From assembly GCA_017429885.1 (NCBI GenBank), contig JAFROA010000266.1, forward strand, positions 1-18,065: 18,065 nucleotides of DNA, written 5' to 3'. This document shows positions 7,557-14,791 of the stretch, in pieces. Each line of letters starts with the position of its first letter. Position 1 is the stretch's first letter. The translations under genes and the position numbers were made by a program. The notes beneath the pieces are model-generated. The model made no database searches and was not told where the DNA came from. It was given only the letters and a program-made list of their open reading frames with translations. The stretch is from Bacteroidales bacterium. Lineage in GTDB: Bacteria; Bacteroidota; Bacteroidia; Bacteroidales; UBA932.

Positions 7557-8987
7557 TTATTTTCTCCTCCAGAGCGCTGTCATGTCCTCGAGAGTCTTGC
7601 CCTTGGTCTCAGGGACGAGACGCCAGACAAAGACCGCCGCGATGAGGCAGATGACCCCGTAGAGGGCATAGGCGAAGAAGTGACCGAAACTGTCGCCCAT
7701 GGCGCCGAGTTTCATGTTATACATCGGCACGAAGGTGCTGGAGACTATGAAATTGAATATCCACTGGAAAGCGACAGCGACAGCCGTGGCCTGCGAGCGG
7801 ATTGTGTTCGGGAATATTTCGGAAATATACACCCAGCAGATGGGGCCCCAGCTGAACATGAAGCAGGCGCTGTAGAGCATGATACTGATGACAGGAACGA
7901 CCGCGGGGAGGGTGATCACGTTGCTGAGCGCCACTCCAAGGGCACCTATGGCCATTCCGAGCGAGCCGGTGATCAGCAGAGGCTTCCTACCCAGTTTCTC
8001 GACCGTGAACACCGCCACTAGGGTGAAGCTGATGTTGATCACTCCCATTATCACGGTGAAAAGCATATTATTGGACACTCCCATGGACTCGAATATCCTG
8101 GGGGCGAAGTACAGAACCGCGTTGATGCCGATGATCTGCTGGAAGACGCTGAGCATGCATCCGATGAAGACCACCAGGAAGCCATAGGTGAACAGCTTCT
8201 CCGTCTTCTCCACGACGGTCTCCTTGATCTCGGAAAGGATCTCACGGGCCTTGGACTCACCGTTGATGTTCGAGAGGACGGTGAGCGCCTCCTCGTCCCT
8301 GCCGCTAAGCACCAGATAACGAGGAGTTTCCGGGACGAGGAGAATCAGCAGGGCGAAGAGCCCGGCGGGAACCGCCTCGGAGACGAACATCACCCTCCAG
8401 CCGACGCTGTTGGTCCACTCGACCACGGCCGGGTCGGAGGCGTGGAATCGGATGATCAGGAAGTTCACGAAATAGACCACCAACTGTCCGAATATGATGG
8501 CGAACTGGTTCCAGGAGACGAGAGTGCCTCGCTTCGAGGCCGGGGCGACCTCCGCGATGTACATCGGGCAGAGGGCTGAGGCCAGCCCCACGCCTATTCC
8601 TCCGAGAATGCGGTAGCCATTGAAAGCGGCCAGAAGGCCCTTCGTGGCGACCCCTTTCTGGAAGAATATGAACTCCGGGTAATATGAGCCCAGGGCGGAG
8701 AGGAAGAATAATATTCCCGCGACGAACAAGGTCTTCTTACGGCCCAGCCTGGAGGCGAGAAGGCCTGAGAGGAAAGCTCCTATCACGCAGCCTATCAACG
8801 CGCTGGACGTGGTGAAGCCGTGCATGGCGTCGGTGTAGTTGAAGTCCGACGCCCCCTTGAAGAACGCCTGGAGCCCTTTCTCGGCGCCGGAGATGACCGC
8901 CGTGTCGTAACCGAAGAGCAGTCCCCCGATGACCGCCACAAGAACAATAGAGAAAAGATAAGCGGGGTTGCCTTTCTGCCTGTACAT
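7557..8987 (-). CDS. xylE: XylE-like sugar/H+ symporter, MFS sugar porter family (476 aa)
   Basis: This inner-membrane transporter imports a sugar, most likely D-xylose, with protons. The sugar-porter signatures are all present: GYDTAVISG with Asp28 (the proton-coupling position in XylE), SRLGRKK at ~79-85, PMYIAEVAPASKRG at ~141-154, VPETPRYL at ~218-225, FQQIIGINAVLYF at ~282-294, FSWGPICWVYISEIFP at ~378-393, FQWI at ~407-410 and VPETKGKTLE at ~458-467. The Gln-Gln-Asn, Trp and Gln positions that bind sugar in E. coli XylE are kept, which favours xylose over other sugars, though glucose or arabinose transport cannot be excluded. Twelve hydrophobic segments are expected and the length is full. 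No xylose enzymes are nearby. The gene is GC-rich (41 of 60 bases at 8521-8580), unlike the lipoprotein genes. Confidence 0.9.
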   Translation of the reverse strand: MYRQKGNPAYLFSIVLVAVIGGLLFGYDTAVISGAEKGLQAFFKGASDFNYTDAMHGFTTSSALIGCVIGAFLSGLLASRLGRKKTLFVAGILFFLSALGSYYPEFIFFQKGVATKGLLAAFNGYRILGGIGVGLASALCPMYIAEVAPASKRGTLVSWNQFAIIFGQLVVYFVNFLIIRFHASDPAVVEWTNSVGWRVMFVSEAVPAGLFALLILLVPETPRYLVLSGRDEEALTVLSNINGESKAREILSEIKETVVEKTEKLFTYGFLVVFIGCMLSVFQQIIGINAVLYFAPRIFESMGVSNNMLFTVIMGVINISFTLVAVFTVEKLGRKPLLITGSLGMAIGALGVALSNVITLPAVVPVISIMLYSACFMFSWGPICWVYISEIFPNTIRSQATAVAVAFQWIFNFIVSSTFVPMYNMKLGAMGDSFGHFFAYALYGVICLIAAVFVWRLVPETKGKTLEDMTALWRRK

Positions 8988-9008
8988 AGTCGCTCAGATG
9001 ATTCTCCG

Positions 9009-9039
9009 CGAATATAACAAATTGTCGCCACAGAATCAA
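9009..9039 (-). promoter_or_regulatory. Possible Bacteroidetes-type promoter for the sugar transporter
   Basis: On the minus strand TTGA (9039-9036) is followed after 19 bases by TATATTCG (9016-9009), one mismatch from TAnnTTTG. It lies about 20 bases upstream of the transporter ATG. The first box is weak, so this is a modest call. Confidence 0.4.
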
Positions 9040-9060
9040 TTAACCACTCCCTCCTCACTG

Positions 9061-9105
9061 TCACCCTGAGCGTAGCGAAGGGCCTGAAGAGGCCGAACTG
9101 TCGAT
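9061..9105 (+). repeat. REP-like intergenic repeat with hairpin
   Basis: The sequence has the CCTGAGCGTAGCGAAGGG form typical of REP-like elements, followed by a hairpin (GGCCT 9081-9085, loop GAAG, AGGCC 9090-9094) and GAACTGTCGAT. The last part matches the reverse complement of 5964-6018. It abuts the ~173-base element copy 2. With the possible promoter and that element, it fills the gap between the transporter and transposase genes. Confidence 0.65.
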
Positions 9106-9106
9106 A

Positions 9107-9280
9107 GTTTTTCAGACCAGCAATACCCCATGGAAGCAGAAGCCCCTTGTTATCAATAAGATAGCAGCCACAAGCGTGTGAAGTCCCGCCCTTTAAGGCC
9201 CAACCTTTCACGAAAGATACTATTAACAAGCTGATATTCAGAAGCTTAGGCTAACGCCCCGTGTTGCTGGTTTGAAAAAT
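9107..9280 (+). repeat. ~173-base interspersed element, copy 2, overlapping the transposase 3' end
   Basis: The element runs from GTTTTTCAGACCAGCAA to GCTGGTTTGAAAAAT, in the same orientation as copy 3 at 10290-10463. Bases 9174-9280 are identical to 10357-10463 (107 bases without a mismatch), while the first part is diverged. Bases 9251-9280 encode the last nine residues and stop codon of the transposase, so the repeat carries the gene's 3' end. Confidence 0.9.
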
Positions 9281-10168
9281 ACCTTGCAAATACTCCTTCG
9301 GGAGGAGAGAAACTCGGCTCAACACCGACAATGAATATGTCCGCCTGGCAGACCAGAGCGTCCTTGCCAATCGAGTCCTTTGTTCAACACTTGCGTCCGC
9401 CAACCTTGACACCCCATAGGTCTCCAAGCACATAGCCCTAATCTCTTTACGGAGTTCCTTCTCGCTGACCATCTCGATCGAAGCGGTGGCACATTCCTGA
9501 TCGTATTTCGCTTCTATCTCCTTTCTTTGGGCCATAAACGCGGTGAAAGCCCTCAATGACCTGAATAGCCCCTCGACCCTTTCCCAGTCCATGAAACTGT
9601 GCGGTAGAAGGCGGTGATCCTTTTCGTCATATCGCCAATCAGAAGGCAATTCTCTCATAGTGTGGAAGAAAGCCCTTCTCTTCTTGACAGCCAGCTCACC
9701 AATCGGACGACCTTTTAGCCCTTCCTCTTCGTGATCGACAAAGTATATATCGCCAGGCCCTCCCTCATAGCGCCAGGGAACCAGCCGGATTCCCGCGCAT
9801 ATGGAGTTGCGATAGACATACATTATCTTAGTCTTCAACTCGTCCTCATCTTTTATTGGGTCATTGCTGACTCTCAGGCTTCCCTTCAAACAGCCTTTCA
9901 AACCTTCGCTGGCAATCAATATCTCCAATTTACGTTTGACCGACCTCTTGAAACGATACCTATCAGGGTCTGACCCTGAGACTATCGCATGGAAATGAGT
10001 GGTCATTATCTCGGCGACCAGAATCCTGACGTTTGTCTCAAAGGCGGTGACAGCCAACATATCCATCGCGCGATGCTTATCCTTTTCGTCAGGAAACAGA
10101 CTCGGCACGTTCGTGCCGTCAGAATAGACATGGGAGCAGTCGTTGACCGGTTGTGAGATGAATTCCAT
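9251..10168 (-). CDS. REP-associated tyrosine transposase (Y1/HUH family, IS200-like; 305 aa)
   Basis: This is a single-strand DNA transposase of the REP-associated (RAYT) branch. The metal-binding HUH motif is seen as His58-Phe-His60 in MTTHFH. The catalytic tyrosine is probably Tyr117 in MYVYRNSICAG, which takes the place of the YxxxNPxxAG motif of RAYTs. The N-terminal pattern HVYSDGTNVPSLF is typical of Bacteroidetes members. The C-terminal third has a helix-rich, probably DNA-binding segment (YGVSRLADASVEQRTRLARTL). The ATG at 10168 is the natural start. The gene is single-copy-like and has no IS200 partner gene. Identical 107-base repeats flank it and overlap its last 30 bases. A perfect hairpin lies 35 bases upstream of its start. 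It may act on the surrounding repeats; this is inference from what RAYTs do. Confidence 0.85.
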   Translation of the reverse strand: MEFISQPVNDCSHVYSDGTNVPSLFPDEKDKHRAMDMLAVTAFETNVRILVAEIMTTHFHAIVSGSDPDRYRFKRSVKRKLEILIASEGLKGCLKGSLRVSNDPIKDEDELKTKIMYVYRNSICAGIRLVPWRYEGGPGDIYFVDHEEEGLKGRPIGELAVKKRRAFFHTMRELPSDWRYDEKDHRLLPHSFMDWERVEGLFRSLRAFTAFMAQRKEIEAKYDQECATASIEMVSEKELRKEIRAMCLETYGVSRLADASVEQRTRLARTLWSARRTYSLSVLSRVSLLPKEYLQGIFQTSNTGR

Positions 10169-10202
10169 AGTTCATAGTTTTCGGAAATATATGAACAATT
10201 AA

Positions 10203-10225
10203 CCGTTGACCATAAAAGTCAACGG
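10203..10225. repeat. Perfect hairpin upstream of the REP-associated transposase
   Basis: CCGTTGAC (10203-10210) and GTCAACGG (10218-10225) pair perfectly around a 7-base loop (CATAAAA). RAYT proteins recognise short hairpins near their genes, so this is a candidate recognition site. An operator for the transposase gene is an alternative. Confidence 0.6.
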
Positions 10226-10235
10226 ATAATGTCAA

Positions 10236-10463
10236 AAAATAGCCTTCTGGCGGCTGTCTGAGGCCGATAACCCGGACTAGATTCGCGATATTTTTCAAAA
10301 CAACACCACCATTGGCTGGCGGAAGTTATTGATAATGAATATATTAGTGAATATAGGCGTGTGAAGTCCCGCCCTTTAAGGCCCAACCTTTCACGAAAGA
10401 TACTATTAACAAGCTGATATTCAGAAGCTTAGGCTAACGCCCCGTGTTGCTGGTTTGAAAAAT
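10236..10463 (+). repeat. ~173-base interspersed element plus flank, copy 3
   Basis: This 228-base stretch matches the reverse complement of 6029-6255 over its whole length with scattered differences. The core is 10290-10463 and its ends are imperfect inverted repeats of each other. Bases 10357-10463 are identical to 9174-9280. Together with the hairpin and the promoter at 10494-10525 it fills the gene-free stretch between the transposase start and the DUF3990 gene. Confidence 0.9.
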
Positions 10464-10493
10464 GAGCCGCGAATTCAACACTTAATCGGTGTT

Positions 10494-10525
10494 TTTGCTA
10501 TTATGAATATTATTGCCTAAATTTG
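10494..10525 (+). promoter_or_regulatory. Bacteroidetes-type promoter for the DUF3990-HTH pair
   Basis: TTTG (10494-10497), a 20-base spacer and TAAATTTG (10518-10525) match the known Bacteroidetes sigma-factor promoter TTTG-N19-21-TAnnTTTG exactly. Transcription would start near 10532, about 17 bases before the ATG at 10549. This rules against the upstream in-frame TTG at 10513 as the start. It lies just beyond the end of repeat copy 3. Confidence 0.8.
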
Positions 10526-10548
10526 CGGTGACACTACAGTGTGACTTT

Positions 10549-11220
10549 ATGATGGTTTTATTTCATGGATCAGGCAAGATAGCCCGCGCGCCCAGATATG
10601 GAGCGGGGAATCCTTTCAATGACTATGGGTTAGGCTTTTACTGCACCCGGACGCTTTCCCTAGCAATGGAGTGGGCGTGCTCGGTGGATGAGGACGGATT
10701 CGCCAACCACTACGAGTTGGATGATAGTGGCCTTTCCTGCCTTAACCTTAACTCGGAAAGGTTTCATATTCTCAACTGGTTGGCGATTTTGCTCGAGAAT
10801 AGGAAGTTCGACATAGCGTTGCCGGTCGCCGCTCGGGCTAAGAAGCATATTATCGACAACTTCCTGCCTGATTATAAGGACTTTGACATTATTGTAGGCT
10901 ACCGTGCCGACGATTCCTATTTCTCTTTCTCAAGAGCGTTCCTGAATAACGCTATCTCCCTGTCGCAACTTCGAAGGGCGATGTGTCTTGGCAAACTCGG
11001 GGAGCAAATTGTACTTCGAAGCCCCCGAGCCTTCGAAGCATTGACTTTCGTGGAGGCTATTATGGTTGACGCCTCGATCTATCATGCGAGGAGGATAGCG
11101 AGGGACCGGGAGGCAAGGGAGGACTATCGAAGGATGCTTTCCGAAGCGTCCTTGGAGGGCGAAGTTTTCGTCTCCACTATAATTAATGAAAAATGGAATA
11201 ATGATGACCCGCGCCTATAA
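10549..11220 (+). CDS. DUF3990 family protein, ADP-ribosyltransferase-like, possible toxin (223 aa)
   Basis: The protein matches the DUF3990 pattern: VLFHGSG, then NDYGLGFYCTR, MEWA, and later DIIVGYRADDSYF. DUF3990 is related to ADP-ribosyltransferases. The expected His-Tyr-Glu positions can be seen as His6 (LFHGS), Tyr31 (GFYCT) and Glu152 (LGEQIVLRS). This supports a transferase-like fold; activity and target are not known. The start at 10549 is chosen because the promoter box ends at 10525; a second ATG at 10552 is equally possible. An in-frame TTG at 10513 would lie upstream of the transcription start. The gene overlaps the HTH gene by 35 bases, as expected for a coupled toxin-antitoxin-like pair. 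No signal peptide is seen, so it probably acts in the cytoplasm. Confidence 0.8.
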   Translation: MMVLFHGSGKIARAPRYGAGNPFNDYGLGFYCTRTLSLAMEWACSVDEDGFANHYELDDSGLSCLNLNSERFHILNWLAILLENRKFDIALPVAARAKKHIIDNFLPDYKDFDIIVGYRADDSYFSFSRAFLNNAISLSQLRRAMCLGKLGEQIVLRSPRAFEALTFVEAIMVDASIYHARRIARDREAREDYRRMLSEASLEGEVFVSTIINEKWNNDDPRL

Positions 11221-11827
11221 CATCACATATCTGGACGACGCCATGTCCTCTCTCGGGGCGATGCTTGACTATGCCGTAAACACCTGCGGGGAGGAACTGT
11301 CGCTCTTCTTCGCGCGCTTCCTCGGAAGCGGCGTTGCCAGATGGCTGTCTATGTCGAGCCCGAAATACCTCGCTGGCATGTCGGGAATAGAACTCGCCTT
11401 GCTTGTGGCCCAAAAGACGGGGGATGGACTTCCATTGAAAGATGAATATATTGACCCCGGTAGTCCTGAATATTGGACCGGCTGGACGATGGCTTATCTC
11501 TCGTGGTATTTATGTCTGGACTATGGGACGCTTCATTCCAGGGGAGTCACTGTCCAGGCCCTGATGGACCGTTACTCGACCCTTCATGAGGCGGACTTGT
11601 CTAAGGCCGTGGAGTTCGCGACTAAAAAGCTTAAGGGGAGCAATCCTTTGAGTCAGGCTAGAGATAACGCCAGACTCACTCAGAAGGAACTTGCTGATGA
11701 GTCTGGCGTTAGCCTACGGGTCATTCGGGCTTATGAGCAGGAGCAGCGGTCATTAGCCAATGCCGGTGCGGAGACTGTCCAGCGCCTTTGCCGAGCTCTT
11801 GGCTGCCGTATTGAAGAACTTATTTAG
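11186..11827 (+). CDS. HTH-domain partner of the DUF3990 protein, possible antitoxin (213 aa)
   Basis: The C-terminus (~154-210) is an XRE-type helix-turn-helix (LSQARDNARLTQKELADES, then VSLRVIRAYEQEQRS). The N-terminal ~150 residues contain YLAGMSGIELALLVAQKTG and SPEYWTGWTMAYLSWYL, a pattern I associate with genes next to DUF3990; no enzymatic motif is visible. It probably binds the pair's promoter and may neutralise the DUF3990 protein, as antitoxins of this layout do. Start choices are ATG at 11186, 11201 or 11204, all overlapping the end of the upstream gene, so translation is probably coupled. Its TAG stop (11825-11827) overlaps the stop codon of convergent B2, leaving no room for a terminator between them. 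Confidence 0.78.
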   Translation: MKNGIMMTRAYNITYLDDAMSSLGAMLDYAVNTCGEELSLFFARFLGSGVARWLSMSSPKYLAGMSGIELALLVAQKTGDGLPLKDEYIDPGSPEYWTGWTMAYLSWYLCLDYGTLHSRGVTVQALMDRYSTLHEADLSKAVEFATKKLKGSNPLSQARDNARLTQKELADESGVSLRVIRAYEQEQRSLANAGAETVQRLCRALGCRIEELI

Positions 11828-14736
11828 TCCACTGGCTCCTTGTAGTGGAAGTTGAAGCGGCCGCCCGGAGCGGCGTCGCCGTCCACATAGAGGCTGAGGA
11901 TGCGGGTGACCTGCGGGTCATCAGACATTCTATCAACCAGGTTGTTGTCGGCCCATTTGAACTCGAAATCAAGTTTGTCACTTGCAGTAAGACCCAGCAC
12001 GGAACGAGGAACACGAATCTCCATCTTGTTGCCGTTGACGGCGTAGTCGAAGATTCCAGCATCTTCCCATTCCCAGCCGGTGCTCGTCGCGTGTGAGGCG
12101 ATACCCTGGCTGTCCGAAGTCGGATTCAGATAGTTGAGGCAATAGTCATAGCCCTTCCAGCCGGTCTCGATGTTCCTGTCGATATTGATCAGCAGTCGCA
12201 TCCAGTTGGCGTCGCTACGAGAAGTGATGGCCTCGTTCGTCTCGACATAGAAGTAAACGTACTCGTCGTCCCTTGTCACGCGGGCGTCAACGAAGTCGTT
12301 GCGGCCGGTACTGTTTGTATATTTCAAACCGGAATTTGAATGTCCCAGGTGGTTTCTATGCAAAGTGTTGCCAGGATAGTGCTTGAAATCAGGAGACACC
12401 TCATCCCAACCGGTGAAATCGCCGTCAATCTCCATGGTCCTCTTCCTGGTCACATTGGGATAGGCGCTGACGCCCTTGTAACGACGGACGTTCTGGACAA
12501 GTTGATAGTAGTAATTGTCACCATTGTCGCCCCAGTTGGCCGTCGGTTCGATGTCGCGGCTGCGCTCGGAGTCAAACTGGTCGGCGAAGGAGTATCCTGG
12601 AGCGTTAGGATAGCCATATGAGCCTTGAGGGGAACCTGCCGGAGGCCAGGTCTCATTCTTGAGCGCGATCCACTCGTTCCATTGGGTAACGAATATATAA
12701 TGAGGATCCTTCTCAATCGCATAGTCCCACTGCTCCTGGAAATTGTAGCCATATTTGAAGGAAGCGACCTCTCCAGGTTCCGTGGCCTCGACGAGATTCT
12801 GGTTGCCGTGAGCCTTGGTGTAACTCCGGCCGTAAGTGTCTGGCGAGTTGAAAGCGAAGCAATGCCCGCCGCTGTCGTCAGACGCGTTCTGGGCGACACC
12901 CACAGTCATCTGCTCGCCCTTATTGAAACTATGCTGAGGATAATTCTGGAGCCAGCCCCATTGATGGGTGGCATAGCTGTCCGCATTAGTGTCTCCATAC
13001 ACATAGGAACCCTGTCCGGGACGCCAGGTGAAGAAGTCATAAATAGCCTTATCATATGCGTTATTCATATCCAGAGAGGACGGATAGGCCATGATGAGAG
13101 GCTTGGTGTCACCATCAAGATAGAACCAGAGATCCGAATACTCGCCTCTGCCATAGAAGCCTAATAACGGGCTGTTCTTATCATATTCACTTGTGTTGGA
13201 GAACGTCGTGCCATAGTACAACATATACAACGCCTCCCTTTCTGTAACCGGCTGTATGCTGAGTTGGAGAACGAAACCGATTTTCGGAACGTTCACACCG
13301 TCCCGCTTCGCCTGGGACCATGTCTCAAGAAGCGCCTTCAGCGAACTCAACCAAAGAAACTCGCCATTAGTGCAGTCAAAGAAAACAGCGTCCACTCCGG
13401 CGTCAGCCAGCATTTCGGCATGCTTGCGGAGTACCCAAGGGTCGGTCGTACGGTAATATCCGAACAATGGCTGGCCCCAGAAACATGCCTGAGGGTAATA
13501 TTTGACCTGCCAATCATTAGACGGATCACCATCATTCAAAATCTGATTCCTCTTCGCGAGAGTGAAGCCCCAATTGGCATTGTTGGAATTATTGAGAGCT
13601 TCGGGATAGAACCATTTGATTCCCGTGACATTGACAATGGACGGATAGTCTACCTGGTGGTCCGTGTGCCAGTCTGAATAGAACATCAGGACCTTGCGGT
13701 TGTCGCGGGCCGCGGGAACATTCTCGTCAGTGATGGCGGTCGGTGCTACGCGATGCAATTCATCCGTCGCGACCCATGTGTCAGGACCGGCGATTTGGAC
13801 TTCCACATCGGGTTCATCGGGACCGGGCTCGTCTCCACCACCCTCATCAAAAGTAACATGAGCGGGATCATCCAAGTCAGTCGCGCTCTTGTAGGAACCT
13901 TTCGCAAGAGAGAAGGAAGTCACTTGCCCGAGAAGCCTCTCCGCGGTCTGGTTGCTGGAGTTTGTAAGAGTGAACTTAACCCCTTGCGAGAACTCGGTCA
14001 CAGGAAGTGTCACAATATAGTACCACACCCCGGGAGTGAATGTGCTTTGGCCGGAAGGAGGGTTCAGCGTGATTGAAGATGAAGAATTGATAACCGAGGA
14101 AACCCCAGGCACGCCGGAGTTGTTCCAGTTAAATGTGAACTTGCCGGCAAGGGACTCTCCCCCGACAGCCGTGAGGACAACCTTGGTGATGTCGTCCCTC
14201 GTGAGTGAGAACCGGATTCCGGCGCAAAGATGGTCGAAGGTCATCGGGACGGTGACTGTTCCTGAACTTGAACTTGAAACAGTGGCCCTGGACGCGAGGA
14301 TGATCAAGTCATCATCGAAGGTGCCGGCAACGCCAGTCTGGCTGGACGGGAGTATCGTGGTGATACTTCCTCCAGCCAGAGAAGCGTTAGAGTTATAAGG
14401 ATACAGCGCCCTGATGTAGGGGTCTGAGGCGGAAGATGTGGGGATAGCTATGGTTCCGGAGAACTCCGCTGTAGCCGCGGCGGAGTTATTCCTCGATGTG
14501 AACTCAGCGCTTTGGCCTCCGCTGAACACCAGTATCTTGTCGCTCGCGGTCCAGTAGACATTCTGCTCGCCTACCAACACCGTCCTGGTCTCAGGGTCCT
14601 CAGTCCCGGCGGGTTCCTGGCTGGCTGATATCACCAGATCTCGTCTCTCAAACTGTTCGATTTCCTTTTCTTGCGCGCAAGAAATAACAATCGCGGAAAG
14701 CGGTATCAGCCACTTGCACAGGAAGCTATGTCTCAT
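11824..14736 (-). CDS. Lipoprotein B2: fimbrillin-like, GH99/GH71-like and CBM9-like domains (970 aa)
   Basis: This is a paralogue of B1 in the opposite orientation with the same plan. The signal peptide MRHSFLCKWLIPLS ends at lipidated Cys20 (VISC). A fimbrillin-like domain follows (~30-305), then the same acidic PGPDEPDVEVQ linker, a glycosidase-like barrel (~345-750; LRKHAEMLADAGVDAVFFD, FVTQWNEW at ~682-689 with Glu688, SRDIEP) and a CBM9-like domain (from ~766; MEIDGDFTGW). The first 40 and last ~200 residues are close to B1. The extra ~60 residues lie mainly in barrel loops (for example before CFWGQPLFGYY and near LLGFYGRGEYSDLWFYL), suggesting a different glycan. It follows A2 after 55 bases. 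Unlike B1 it has no terminator after the stop and overlaps the HTH gene by four bases. Confidence 0.85.
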   Translation of the reverse strand: MRHSFLCKWLIPLSAIVISCAQEKEIEQFERRDLVISASQEPAGTEDPETRTVLVGEQNVYWTASDKILVFSGGQSAEFTSRNNSAAATAEFSGTIAIPTSSASDPYIRALYPYNSNASLAGGSITTILPSSQTGVAGTFDDDLIILASRATVSSSSSGTVTVPMTFDHLCAGIRFSLTRDDITKVVLTAVGGESLAGKFTFNWNNSGVPGVSSVINSSSSITLNPPSGQSTFTPGVWYYIVTLPVTEFSQGVKFTLTNSSNQTAERLLGQVTSFSLAKGSYKSATDLDDPAHVTFDEGGGDEPGPDEPDVEVQIAGPDTWVATDELHRVAPTAITDENVPAARDNRKVLMFYSDWHTDHQVDYPSIVNVTGIKWFYPEALNNSNNANWGFTLAKRNQILNDGDPSNDWQVKYYPQACFWGQPLFGYYRTTDPWVLRKHAEMLADAGVDAVFFDCTNGEFLWLSSLKALLETWSQAKRDGVNVPKIGFVLQLSIQPVTEREALYMLYYGTTFSNTSEYDKNSPLLGFYGRGEYSDLWFYLDGDTKPLIMAYPSSLDMNNAYDKAIYDFFTWRPGQGSYVYGDTNADSYATHQWGWLQNYPQHSFNKGEQMTVGVAQNASDDSGGHCFAFNSPDTYGRSYTKAHGNQNLVEATEPGEVASFKYGYNFQEQWDYAIEKDPHYIFVTQWNEWIALKNETWPPAGSPQGSYGYPNAPGYSFADQFDSERSRDIEPTANWGDNGDNYYYQLVQNVRRYKGVSAYPNVTRKRTMEIDGDFTGWDEVSPDFKHYPGNTLHRNHLGHSNSGLKYTNSTGRNDFVDARVTRDDEYVYFYVETNEAITSRSDANWMRLLINIDRNIETGWKGYDYCLNYLNPTSDSQGIASHATSTGWEWEDAGIFDYAVNGNKMEIRVPRSVLGLTASDKLDFEFKWADNNLVDRMSDDPQVTRILSLYVDGDAAPGGRFNFHYKEPVD

Positions 14737-14791
14737 ATTATCTTTTCTCTTCTATCAATCAATAATAATAACAAATCAATTATTAAGTTCG

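Noticed and set aside
8795..9229. Minus-strand open frame (144 codons) running from the repeat at 9107-9280 into the transporter gene
   Set aside because: It reads through repeat sequence and then the wrong frame of the xylE-like gene; no coding signature.
9174..10463. The 107-base direct repeats as attL/attR of an integrated element of the tyrosine recombinase
   Set aside because: The recombinase gene lies outside these repeats and one repeat overlaps the REP-type transposase coding end, so association with that transposase is more likely.
10513..10548. Upstream TTG start for the DUF3990 gene
   Set aside because: The exact promoter box TAAATTTG at 10518-10525 places the transcription start downstream of this codon.
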